A stretch of 64,000 nt of DNA from Brachybacterium nesterenkovii. Its GTDB lineage: Bacteria; Actinomycetota; Actinomycetes; Actinomycetales; Dermabacteraceae. The notes below the pieces were generated by a model, which was given only the letters and a program-made list of their open reading frames with translations, had not been told where the DNA came from and did no database searches. Made by a program: the position numbers and the translations under genes. The stretch covers positions 54,502-118,501 of the forward strand of contig NZ_FWFG01000099.1 in the NCBI RefSeq assembly GCF_900163655.1, in the 5' to 3' direction. This document shows positions 33,176-42,400 of the stretch, in pieces. Position 1 is the first letter of the stretch. Each line of letters opens with the position of its first letter.

Positions 33176-35941
33176 ATGTCCTCGAGCCTCTACCGACTCG
33201 GCCGCTCGATGGCGCGAGCCCGCTGGCGCGTGATCGGCGCCTGGTCGCTCCTCGTCGTCCTGCTCGCGGCGCTCGCCGTCGGCCTCGGCGGAGCGCTCAG
33301 CGCGCAGTTCGAGATCCCCGGCACCCAGGCGCAGGAGGGTCTCGACGAGCTCGCGACCCGTTTCCCGCAGATGAGCGGCACCTCCGGCCAGCTCGTGTTC
33401 GTCACCACCGACGGCACCGCGATCGACGCGCACGCGCCGCAGATCCAGGACGCCATGGCGCAGGCGGCGGAGGTCGACGGCGTCGCCGCCGCGCCGGACC
33501 CCTTCGCCGACGTCTCCCCCGGCACCCGCAGCGACGACGGGCAGGCGATCATCGGCTCGATCCAGATGGAGGGGCAGCCCGGGTCCTTCCCCGAGGGCTC
33601 GCTCGACCGCCTCTCCGACCTCGCGGACTCCGCGAGCACCTCCGGGCTCGAGGTCCACCTGGGCGGGCAGATCCTGCAGGAGGCCGCCATGCCCATGGGG
33701 TTCTCCGAGGTGATCGGCGTCGTCGCGGCGCTCATCGTGCTCGCCGTCACCTTCCGCTCCCTGCTGCCCGCTGCGGTCCCGATCACCACGGCCCTCGTCG
33801 GGATCGCCGTGTCCATGACCGCGCTGCTCGCCCTGGCATCGGGCGTCGACATCCCCTCGGTGACCCCCACCCTCGCGATCATGCTCGGCCTGGCCGTCGG
33901 CATCGACTACGCGCTGTTCATCGTGTCCCGCCACCGCGACCAGCTCGCACGCGGCATGGACGTCGAGGAATCGATCGGGCAGGCGATCGCCACCTCGGGC
34001 AGCGCCGTCATCTTCGCCGGCCTCACCGTGATCATCGCGCTCGTCGGCCTGTTCATCACGGGCATCCCGTTCCTCACCCTCATGGGCCTGGCCTCCGCGG
34101 CGACCGTCGCGATCGCCGTCGTCATCGCCCTGACCCTGCTGCCCGCCGTGCTGTCCCTGCTGGGCGAGCGGGTGCGACCCCGCCGCGGCCGCCGGACATC
34201 CCGCGGCGCCGACGCCCCCGCGGATGCCGAGCGCACCGACCGCACCGCCCTCGCTGCGCGCTGGGTCCGCCTGGTGACCCGGGTCCCCCTCCTGACCGTG
34301 CTGATCGTCGTCCTGGGCCTCGGCGCCCTCGCCCTGCCCGCCAAGGACCTCCGCCTCGGACTGCCCGACCTCGGGACCGAGCGCCCCGACACCCAGGCCC
34401 GCCAGACCTACGACCTCATCACCGAGCGCTTCGGCCCCGGCTACAACGGGCCCCTGCTCGTGACGGCCGACATCATCACCAGCACCGACCCCCTCGGCGT
34501 GATGGACGAGCTCGAGAGCCGCATCGCAGAGCTGCCGGGCGTCCGCGAGATCCAGCTCGCGACCCCGAACATGGGGGCCGACCTCGGCGTCGTCGTCGTG
34601 ATCCCCGAGGGGGGCCAGACCGACGAGTCCACCGCCGCCCTCGTGCGGACCCTGCGCGAGCAGGCACCCGGCTGGGAGCGCGAGCTGGGCATCGCCGATA
34701 TGAAGGTCACCGGGCAGACCGCCGTCACGATCGACATCACCGACCGCCTCTCCGGGGCGCTGGTCCCCTTCGGCGTCTTCGTCGTGGGCCTGTCCCTGCT
34801 GCTGCTGGCGATCGTGTTCCGCTCGATCTGGGTCCCGATCAAGGCGTCCCTGGGCTACCTGCTGTCCCTCGGCGCCGCCTTCGGGGCCGTCGCGATGGTC
34901 TTCGAGTACGGCTGGGGCAATGCGGCCCTCAACGTGCACGTGATCGGGCCGGTCATCTCCTTCATGCCGATCATGGTCATGGGCGTCCTGTTCGGGCTCG
35001 CGATGGACTACGAGGTCTTCCTCGTCTCCCGCATGCGCGAGGAGTACGTGCACTCCGGCGACGCCCGCGGCGCGATCGAGCGCGGCTTCACCGCGAGCGC
35101 GCCCGTGGTCATCGCCGCCGCGCTCATCATGATCTCGGTCTTCGCGTCCTTCGTGCCCGAGGGCACGTACATGATCCAGCCGATCGCCGTCGCGCTCGCC
35201 GTCGGCGTGCTCGTCGACGCCTTCGTCGTGCGGATGACGCTCGTCCCCGCCGTCCTCGCCCTGCTCGGGGACCGGGCCTGGTGGCTGCCGGCCTGGCTCG
35301 ATCGTCTGCTGCCGACGATGGACGTCGAGGGAGAGGGCCTCGTCCGGGTGCTCGAGCACCGCCGCTGGACCGAGCGCCACGGGCGCTCCTCGCTGCGCTT
35401 CCAGGACGTCACCGCTCCCCTGCCCTCCGGCTCCGGCGAGATCGGCCCGCTCACCGGGCGCACCGCCCCCGGCACCCTGCTGGCCGTGCGCGGGGAGCCC
35501 GACGCGGTGGCGACCGTCCTCGCGCTCGTCTCCGGCCGCCGCGCCCCGCGCCACGGGATCATCGCCGTCCACGACCGTCTGGTGCCCGATGAGATCCGCG
35601 GCGTCCAGGCGCGCACGCACCTGCTGGCGAGCGGCGCCGACGTCGCTTCCCGCCTGCGCGCCATCCCGGAGCGGGCCGTGCCCGAGCGCACCGTCGTGAT
35701 CGAGCGCGCCGCCGATCTCGACGCGGCCGGTCCCGGGGCACTCGCCCGCCTGGAGTCGATGCTGCGGCGCGAGGCGACCGTCGTCGTCGGCGCGAGCGGC
35801 CGCGACGACGCCGCCGCCCTCGCGCATCTGCAAGGACTGCTCGAGGAGCCCGACCGTCTGCTCGTCCTCGACCTGCCCGATCCTGCGACCGCCCCGCCCG
35901 CGGAGCATCCGCATCTCGCCCCCGAAGGAGCCGCACGATGA
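33176..35941 (+). CDS. MMPL/RND-family transporter with a C-terminal degenerate ATPase-like domain
   Basis: 921 residues from ATG 33176 (GGGAGGG ribosome site). Residues 1 to about 700 are a standard two-repeat MMPL transporter: helix 1, an extracytoplasmic domain (about 45-165), helices 2-6 with MLGLAVGIDYALFIVSRHRD, a second domain (about 395-520) and helices 8-12 with GLAMDYEVFLVSRMREEY. The last ~215 residues are extra. They read like an ABC ATPase core (FQDVTAPLPSG, PLTGRTAPGTLLAVRGEPD, VSGRRAPRHGIIAVHDR), but Walker A lysine and LSGGQ are missing. The stop overlaps the YhgE gene (ATGA). TetR-controlled; lipid or drug export is the family role. Confidence 0.88.
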   Translation: MSSSLYRLGRSMARARWRVIGAWSLLVVLLAALAVGLGGALSAQFEIPGTQAQEGLDELATRFPQMSGTSGQLVFVTTDGTAIDAHAPQIQDAMAQAAEVDGVAAAPDPFADVSPGTRSDDGQAIIGSIQMEGQPGSFPEGSLDRLSDLADSASTSGLEVHLGGQILQEAAMPMGFSEVIGVVAALIVLAVTFRSLLPAAVPITTALVGIAVSMTALLALASGVDIPSVTPTLAIMLGLAVGIDYALFIVSRHRDQLARGMDVEESIGQAIATSGSAVIFAGLTVIIALVGLFITGIPFLTLMGLASAATVAIAVVIALTLLPAVLSLLGERVRPRRGRRTSRGADAPADAERTDRTALAARWVRLVTRVPLLTVLIVVLGLGALALPAKDLRLGLPDLGTERPDTQARQTYDLITERFGPGYNGPLLVTADIITSTDPLGVMDELESRIAELPGVREIQLATPNMGADLGVVVVIPEGGQTDESTAALVRTLREQAPGWERELGIADMKVTGQTAVTIDITDRLSGALVPFGVFVVGLSLLLLAIVFRSIWVPIKASLGYLLSLGAAFGAVAMVFEYGWGNAALNVHVIGPVISFMPIMVMGVLFGLAMDYEVFLVSRMREEYVHSGDARGAIERGFTASAPVVIAAALIMISVFASFVPEGTYMIQPIAVALAVGVLVDAFVVRMTLVPAVLALLGDRAWWLPAWLDRLLPTMDVEGEGLVRVLEHRRWTERHGRSSLRFQDVTAPLPSGSGEIGPLTGRTAPGTLLAVRGEPDAVATVLALVSGRRAPRHGIIAVHDRLVPDEIRGVQARTHLLASGADVASRLRAIPERAVPERTVVIERAADLDAAGPGALARLESMLRREATVVVGASGRDDAAALAHLQGLLEEPDRLLVLDLPDPATAPPAEHPHLAPEGAAR

Positions 35942-38607
35942 GCATCCTCCGCCGCCCCCGCTCCCTCCTCGTGGTGCTGCTGCTCCCCCTCCTCGTCGCC
36001 GGGGTGGGCATGTGGGCGCTCAAGGACCGGGTCGACCGCCTCGACACGGTGCCCGCCGCCGTCGTGAACCTCGACGAGGGCACCACCATGACGATCGACG
36101 GCACCGAGCAGTTCGTGCCCTTCGGTCGTCAGCTCGCCGCCGGGCTCACGCGCCCGGACGCGGCGGCCTCCGCGAGCGCGGCATCGGCAGACTCCCCCGC
36201 GACCGCTGGGTTCGACTGGCGCCTGACCGACGAGGACGACGCGGAGCAGGGGCTGCGCGACGGCACCTATGCCGCCGTGATCGTGATCCCTGCGGACTTC
36301 AGCACGAAGCTCGCGACGCTGGGCACCCCGGACCCCCAGAAGGCGGATATCCAGGTCACGACGAACGACGCCTCCGGCGCGCTCGACAGCGCGATCGGCA
36401 TCGCCGTCTCCCAGGCCGCCGCGTCGACGACGGGCAGCGAGATGATCCGCCAGTACCTCTCCCAGCTCTACGTCGGCTTCAACACCATCCAGGAGAGCTT
36501 CTCGCAGGCCGCCGACGGCGCCGCGGGCATCGACGAGGGCATCACGGGGCTCGATGAGGGCATTGGGCAGACCCGCGACGGAGCCCGGGAGCTGTCCAAC
36601 GGCGCGACGGGCCTGGCCGGCGGCACCCGGGACCTCTCGGACGGGGCCGCGCAGCTCGACGACGGCGTGCAGGCCACCGCCGACGGCACGCACGACCTCG
36701 CCGACGGTCTCGGGCAGCTGGCCGACGGCACCGACTCCGTCGCCCAGGGCAACCGCGACCTCTCCGACGGGCTCTCCCAGCTGGCCGACGGCACCGCCGG
36801 CACGGCGCAGGGCACGCGGGACCTCTCCGACGGGCTCTACCAGCTGGCCGACGGCGGCGATGACCTCGCCGACGGCGCGCGGCAGCTCTCCGACGGCATC
36901 AACGGCACCGACGGTCAGCCCGGGCTCGTCACCGGTGTCGACCAGCTGCAGGCCGCGGTCGACGGCGACGGGACGGCCGCGAACCCGGGCCTCATCGCGG
37001 GTGCCGAGCAGCTCGCCGACGGGACGCGACAGGCCTCCGACGGGGTCCGCCTCGCGTTCGAGGGCGACGGCACGCAGAGCAATCCGGGGCTCGTGGCGGC
37101 CTCCGGCGGCTTCGCGGACGGCGTGGAGCAGTACACGGGAACGATCGATGACCTCGCCGCCGGAGCCGACGCGGCGTGCTCGGCGTTCAGCACCGAGGAG
37201 ATCACCGCCGATCCGCGCCTGGGCGCCCTCTGCGCCCCCGCTCAGGACGGGGCCGCCCCGCCGAGCCTGCGGGCAGGGCTCGGGCAGCTGGCCGGCGATC
37301 CCGGCGAGCAGCTGCGCACCGGCGCCCGCGGCACCGCCGATGGCATCACCGCCGTCGCCTACGGAAGCGACGGGCAACCCGGCCTCATCGAGGGCATGGA
37401 CCAGGCGGCGTCGGGCGCGGAGGAGTTCGCGCGCCAGGCACCCGCGCTGCGCGATGGGGTCGGGCAGCTCAGCGACGGCGTGCACCGGCTCGGCGACGGG
37501 GCCTCCCAGCTGGCCGACGGCACCGAGCAGCTCGCCGGCGGGATCCGGGACAGCGCCGACGGGGCCTCCCAGCTGGCCGACGGCACCGAGCAGCTCGCCG
37601 ACGGCATGCGCGACAGCGCCGACGGCGCCTCCCAGCTCGCCGACGGGGCCGATGGCCTCTCGACCGGCGCCCACGACGCGGCCGACGGGGCCTCCCAGCT
37701 GGCCGACGGCACCGACCTCCTCGCGGACGGCTCGTCCCAGCTCGCCGACGGCACCTCCCAACTCGCCGACGGCGCCGATCAGCTCGCCGACGGCACGACC
37801 CGTCTGGCCGACGGCACCGATCAGCTGGCGGACGGCTCGGCGCAGCTGGCCGACGGCAGCGGGCAGTTCGCCCAGGGGCTCCGCGACGGGGCCGACCAGA
37901 TGCCCACGTACTCCGCGTCCGAGCGCAGCGCCATGAGCGACATGGCCGCCGAGCCCGTCACGAGCGTCGCCGACCGCCAGAACCAGGCCGACGGGGCCGC
38001 CACGGCGACCTTCCCCTTCGTGGCCGCCCTGGCCCTCTGGCTCGGGGCCTTCGGCTCCTTCCTGCTGGTGCCCGCCCTGTCGCGCCGCCTGCTGGACGCC
38101 GCGATGCCGATGAGCGGCGTGGTGCTGCGCTCCCTGCTGCCGGCCCTCGCGATCGGTCTGGTCCAGGCCGTCGCGGTGCTCGCCGTGATCACCGCGATCG
38201 GGATCCGCCCGGTGTCGGCGCTCGGCGTCGGGGTGCTGACGCTCGCCGGTGCGGCCGTCTTCGCCGCCCTGCATCAGGCGCTCGTGGTGCTGCTGGGCGG
38301 CCGGGTCGGGCGCGTCGCCTCGCTCGTCATCATGGTGCTGCAGGTGGTCGCGCTGGCGGGGATCCTCCCGTTGCAGACCGCCCCGCCGCTGCTGCAGTCG
38401 CTCAGCGCGCTGATGCCGATCACGATCCTGTCCAAGGGGCTCACCCATGCCGCGCTCGGCGGCGCGCTCGTCTCGACCTCGGCGACGCTGCTGGCGCTCG
38501 CGGCGTGGACGCTCGGCTCGCTCGCCGTGACCCTCCTGGCCTCGCGGAACGCGCGGTCGGCGCGCGGGCCACGGTCTCCGCTGGAGGCCGACCCGCTCGC
38601 GGTGTGA
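35938..38607 (+). CDS. YhgE/Pip-domain membrane protein with long LADG repeat region
   Basis: 889 residues, start ATG 35938 overlapping the MMPL stop. A first membrane helix (about 8-26) is followed by the YhgE/Pip N-terminal domain (VNLDEGTTMT, then FDWRLTDEDDAEQGL). From about residue 190 to 650 there is a long extracytoplasmic repeat of roughly seven-residue units (QLADGTD, QLADGAS and variants), expected to form a rod or coiled coil. Five to six membrane helices (about 685-870) close the protein. Members were first noted as a phage-infection protein and pair with RND/ABC exporters; a role in envelope export is inferred. Confidence 0.87.
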   Translation: MSILRRPRSLLVVLLLPLLVAGVGMWALKDRVDRLDTVPAAVVNLDEGTTMTIDGTEQFVPFGRQLAAGLTRPDAAASASAASADSPATAGFDWRLTDEDDAEQGLRDGTYAAVIVIPADFSTKLATLGTPDPQKADIQVTTNDASGALDSAIGIAVSQAAASTTGSEMIRQYLSQLYVGFNTIQESFSQAADGAAGIDEGITGLDEGIGQTRDGARELSNGATGLAGGTRDLSDGAAQLDDGVQATADGTHDLADGLGQLADGTDSVAQGNRDLSDGLSQLADGTAGTAQGTRDLSDGLYQLADGGDDLADGARQLSDGINGTDGQPGLVTGVDQLQAAVDGDGTAANPGLIAGAEQLADGTRQASDGVRLAFEGDGTQSNPGLVAASGGFADGVEQYTGTIDDLAAGADAACSAFSTEEITADPRLGALCAPAQDGAAPPSLRAGLGQLAGDPGEQLRTGARGTADGITAVAYGSDGQPGLIEGMDQAASGAEEFARQAPALRDGVGQLSDGVHRLGDGASQLADGTEQLAGGIRDSADGASQLADGTEQLADGMRDSADGASQLADGADGLSTGAHDAADGASQLADGTDLLADGSSQLADGTSQLADGADQLADGTTRLADGTDQLADGSAQLADGSGQFAQGLRDGADQMPTYSASERSAMSDMAAEPVTSVADRQNQADGAATATFPFVAALALWLGAFGSFLLVPALSRRLLDAAMPMSGVVLRSLLPALAIGLVQAVAVLAVITAIGIRPVSALGVGVLTLAGAAVFAALHQALVVLLGGRVGRVASLVIMVLQVVALAGILPLQTAPPLLQSLSALMPITILSKGLTHAALGGALVSTSATLLALAAWTLGSLAVTLLASRNARSARGPRSPLEADPLAV
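36600..37870 (+). repeat. Imperfect 21-base repeats encoding LADG heptads
   Basis: Dozens of variants of CTGGCCGACGGCACC-type units inside the YhgE gene. Largest near-identical block is around 37499-37700, where CAGCTGGCCGACGGCACCGA recurs. Likely to expand or contract by slippage. Confidence 0.85.
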
Positions 38608-38699
38608 GGCGGAGCCGTCACGGCCCTCGCGCCCGCCGGGCCTGTCAGCGACCTCCGGACCCTCTTGCCTGCAGAACCTGCAAGGTCTGGATTGTGCTC

Positions 38700-39038
38700 A
38701 TGTGGACCGTGGATCTCGAGCGCATCGAGCCCTGGCTCACAGCGCTCGACAACGACTCACGCGAACAGGTGATCGCGGCACTGCGCATCCTGAGCGACCT
38801 CGGTCCACAGCTCGGCAGACCGCTGGTCGACAGCGTCACCGCTTCTCGCCACAAGAATATGAAGGAGCTCCGCCCCGGTTCGTCCGGGCGATCCGAACTC
38901 CGCATCCTGTTCGCATTCGACCCGCACCGTCGGGCGATCCTCCTCCTCGCCGGAGACAAGGCGGGAAGCTGGACGCAGAGGTATCGCAGGAGCATCCCAT
39001 CGCGGATGACCTTTTCGACGAGCATCTGCGCTTTCTGA
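38700..39038 (+). CDS. HigB/Gp49-like toxin, frameshifted near its C-terminus
   Basis: 112 residues from ATG 38700: MWTVDLERIEPWLTALD, then GRPLVDSVTASRHKNMKELR, ELRILFAFDPHRRAILLLAGDKAG, the conserved core of RelE/HigB-type mRNA interferases of the phage Gp49 group. The usual ending, IPxADxLYDEHL, is absent in this frame (SRMTFSTSICAF instead) but is present one base out of register: IADDLFDEHLRFLKR, ending at 39070. One missing C in the CCC run at 38996-38998 explains it. As written the toxin has a scrambled tail and may be inactive. An antitoxin gene follows. Confidence 0.75.
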   Translation: MWTVDLERIEPWLTALDNDSREQVIAALRILSDLGPQLGRPLVDSVTASRHKNMKELRPGSSGRSELRILFAFDPHRRAILLLAGDKAGSWTQRYRRSIPSRMTFSTSICAF

Positions 39039-39053
39039 AGAGAGGAACCGGTC

Positions 39054-39359
39054 ATGGCCCTGACGCTTGAGGAATACATCGCCCGTCATTCTGTCGATGA
39101 GGAGCGGGTGCAGGCGCATCAGAACACGATGCTGGCGCAGGTGCGCGCTTATCGACTGCGGGAGCTGCGGGAACAGGCTGGCTTGACCCAGGCTCTGGTG
39201 GCCGAACGGATCGGGGTCGGCCAACGGCAGGTCTCCACGATCGAGAACGGTGATCTGGAGAGCACACGCAGCGGCACCATCCGCGGATACCTCGAGGCGG
39301 TGGGGGGCGGGCTCGCCGTCGACTTCGTCATCGGCGATCAACGCATCCAGGTCGTCTGA
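39054..39359 (+). CDS. HigA-like antitoxin, XRE helix-turn-helix
   Basis: 101 residues. A helix-turn-helix of the Cro/CI type at about 40-66 (GLTQALVAERIGVGQRQVS, then TIENGDLES) is followed by a short strand-rich end (GGLAVDFVIGDQRIQVV) typical of HigA partners of Gp49-like toxins. It should bind the toxin and repress the pair's promoter. ATG 39054 follows AAGAGAGGAACC; with the toxin frame restored, the two genes would overlap by 17 bases. Confidence 0.85.
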   Translation: MALTLEEYIARHSVDEERVQAHQNTMLAQVRAYRLRELREQAGLTQALVAERIGVGQRQVSTIENGDLESTRSGTIRGYLEAVGGGLAVDFVIGDQRIQVV

Positions 39360-39407
39360 TCCTCTCGCCTCCTCCCCGGTGACCTCCCCCGGTCGCCCGC
39401 TCGCTCC

Positions 39408-42400
39408 TCACTGGAAGTCCCGCGCCCGCCCGGCCGCGGGCAGCTCCAGCACGGCGACGCCGTCGGCCACGAGGTTCACGGCTCCGCTCGCATTCTCGAC
39501 GATCCCGCGCAGCACGACGGACCGCGAGGTCCGCAGCACCGCCCGGTGGCGCCGCCAGAACCCCTGGGAGCAGACGACGTTGAGGATCCCCGTCTCGTCC
39601 TCGAGGCTCAGGAACGTCACGTTGCCCGCGGTCGCCGGCCGCTGGCGGTGCGTGATGACCCCGGCCGTGAGCACGCGACTGCCGTCCTCGACATGCCGCA
39701 GGCCTCGGATGCCCAGTACCCCGTCCGCCGTCAGGGCCTCGCGGACGAGCGCCATCGGGTGCTCCCCGGGCGTGATGCCCGTGGCCCAGGCATCGGCACC
39801 GGCGAGCTCCGCATCGCTCATGCCCGGCAGCATCGGCGCCTGCGCACCCACGGCCGTGCCCGGGATCGTGTCGGGCGACTCCCGGGCCGCGGCGCCTGCC
39901 GCCCACAGCGCCTGGCGCCGGGACGAGGCGAGGGCGTCGAGGGCCCCGGCGGTCGCCAGGGCCTCCAGCTGCCGGGCCGACAGCCGCACCCGGCGCGCGA
40001 GGTCCGTGACCGAGGCGAACGCTCCCCCGCGCTCGCGGGCTTCGACGATCCGCTCGGCCGTCTCCTGGCCGATCCCCCGCACCTGCGTGAGGCCCAGGCG
40101 GATCACGGGCCCCGACGCGGCAGTCGCTCCCTGCACCTGCGGGCGCGCGGCCCGCAGCGCCTCCTTCTGGGCCTCGCTGAACGCTCCCGTCCCCCGCCAG
40201 GTGCCGTCCGGTCGCCGCCGCATGCCCGCCGCCTCGAGAACCGCGTCGTCGTCCGGGACCGCGCGGGCGCAGTGCTCGGCATCGGTCTCGATCGTCGTCT
40301 GCACGTCGGAGACGGCGATGTCGACCCCGCGGGTGAGGACCCCGTGGCGCCGGGCATCGGCCACGAGCGACTGCGGCGAGTAGAAGCCCATCGGCTGGGA
40401 GCGCAGGAGTGCCGCCGTGAACGCCGCCGGGTAGTGCGCCTTGAGGTACGCGCTCGCGTACACGAGGTAGGCGAACGAATAGGCGTGGGACTCGGGGAAG
40501 CCGTAGTTGGCGAAGGCGAGGAGCTTGCGGAAGATCGCCTCGGCGTCCTCCCCTGTGATCCCGTGGCGGGCCATGCCCGCGAACAGCCGATCGGACAGCG
40601 CCATCATCCGGTCGGTCGAGCGCTTGGAGCCCATCGCCCGTCGCAGCTGGTCGGCCAGCGCCGGGGTGAAGTCGGCGACGTCGACGACCATCTGCATGAG
40701 CTGCTCCTGGAACAGCGGGATCCCGAGCGTGCGGCCCAGGGACTTCTCCAGCAGCGGGTGGATGAACGCGACCTCCTCCTCGCCGTTGCGGCGCCGGATG
40801 TAGGGGTGCACGGATCCGCCCTGGATGGGGCCGGGACGGATCAGCGCGACCTCCACCACGAGGTCGTAGAACTCGCGGGGCCGCAGACGGGGCAGCGTGG
40901 CGATCTGCGCGCGGGACTCGACCTGGAACACGCCGACGCTGTCGCCGCGGCACAGCATGTCGTAGACGACCGGGTCCTCCTGCGGGATGGTCGCCAGCTC
41001 CAGATCCTGCCCGTGGTGCTCGGCCACCAGTGCGAGGGCGTGGTCGAGGGCGGTGAGCATCCCGAGCCCCAGCAGGTCGAACTTGACCAGGCCGGCGTCC
41101 GCGCAGTCCTCCTTGTCCCACTGCAGCACGGTGCGCCCGGGCATGCGGGCGTGCTCGACGGGGCACACCTCGATCACGGGGCGGTCGGCCAGGACCATGC
41201 CGCCGGAGTGGATGCCCAGGTGGCGCGGGGCGTCGCGCAGCTGATGGGCCAGCGCGATCACGTCCTCGGGGATCCCGCTGCCCTCGAGCGAGGAGAACGA
41301 GCGCTCGATCTGCCGCGACCAGGCGTCCTGGCGCCCGACGTCGTGGCCGAGCGCCCGGGCGGCGTCGCGGACGGCGAGCTTGGCCCGGTAGGTGATGACG
41401 TTGGCGACCTGGGCGGCGTTCTCCCGGCCGTAGCGGTCGTAGACGTGCTGGATCACCTCCTCGCGGCGGTCGGAGGCGATGTCGATGTCGATGTCCGGCG
41501 GGCCGTCGCGCTCGGGGGCGAGGAAGCGCTCGAACAGCAGCTCGTGGCCGACGGGCTCCACGTTGGTGATGCCCAGCGCGTAGCAGACGGCGGAGTTCGC
41601 GGCCGACCCCCTCCCCTGGCACAGGATGTGCTCGCGGCGGCAGAAGGCGACGATCTCGTGGACGATGAGGAAGTAGCCGGGGAAATGCAGGTCGTTGATG
41701 ATCCGCAGCTCGTGGTCGATCTGCGCCCAGGCCCCGGGGACGCGCTCGGGGCGGTCCGGGGTCGGACGGGATCCGTAGCGCTCGCGGGCGCACTGCTCGA
41801 CGAGCTCGACCAGCCAGCTCGCCTCGTCGTGCCCGGCGGGGACGGGGAAGGGCGGCAGGTCCGGGGCCAGCAGCTGCAGGTCCAGGGCGCAGTCGGCGCC
41901 GATCCGGGCGGCCGCGGCCACGGCCTCGGGGTAGCGGGCGGTCAGCGCCAGCATCTCCGCGCCGCTGCGCAGGTGGGCGAGGCGGCTGCTCAGGTGCGGG
42001 TCCGCCTGCTGCAGGCTGGTGCCGGCGCGCAGCGCGGCGTGGACGTCGGCCAGGCGCTTGTGCCCGCTGTGGGCGTAGTGCGCGTTCGCGGTCGCCACGA
42101 GCGGCAGCGTCACCGTGTCCAGCCCATGCTCCTCGCGGACGATCCGCGCCCCTTGGGCGATCGCGTCGCAGAGCTCGTCGTCCAGGACATCGCCCAGGCG
42201 GGTGAGCTCGACGGCCACGTTCCCGCGGCCGAACAGGTCGACGAGGCGCTCGATCGCTCCGGCCGCGGCCCGGGCGGCGCCCTCGAGGTCGCCCTCGAGG
42301 AGGGGCGGGCGGGCCGCCGCGGCGACGGCGCCCTTGCGGCAGCCGGTGAGGATGAGCCAGTGGCCTTCGCGGGCGCTCGCCGCGAGGTCGGCGAGGCGGT

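Noticed and set aside
36600..37870. Repeat array considered as a CRISPR or intergenic repeat
   Set aside because: Units are contiguous and in the coding frame, without unique spacers of constant length, and encode heptads.
35008..38448. Long open frame on the minus strand opposite the YhgE gene, with regular GAVGQL-type repeats
   Set aside because: The repeats are the complement of the LADG-coding repeats. The plus-strand frame has a start, membrane helices and family motifs; the minus one has none.
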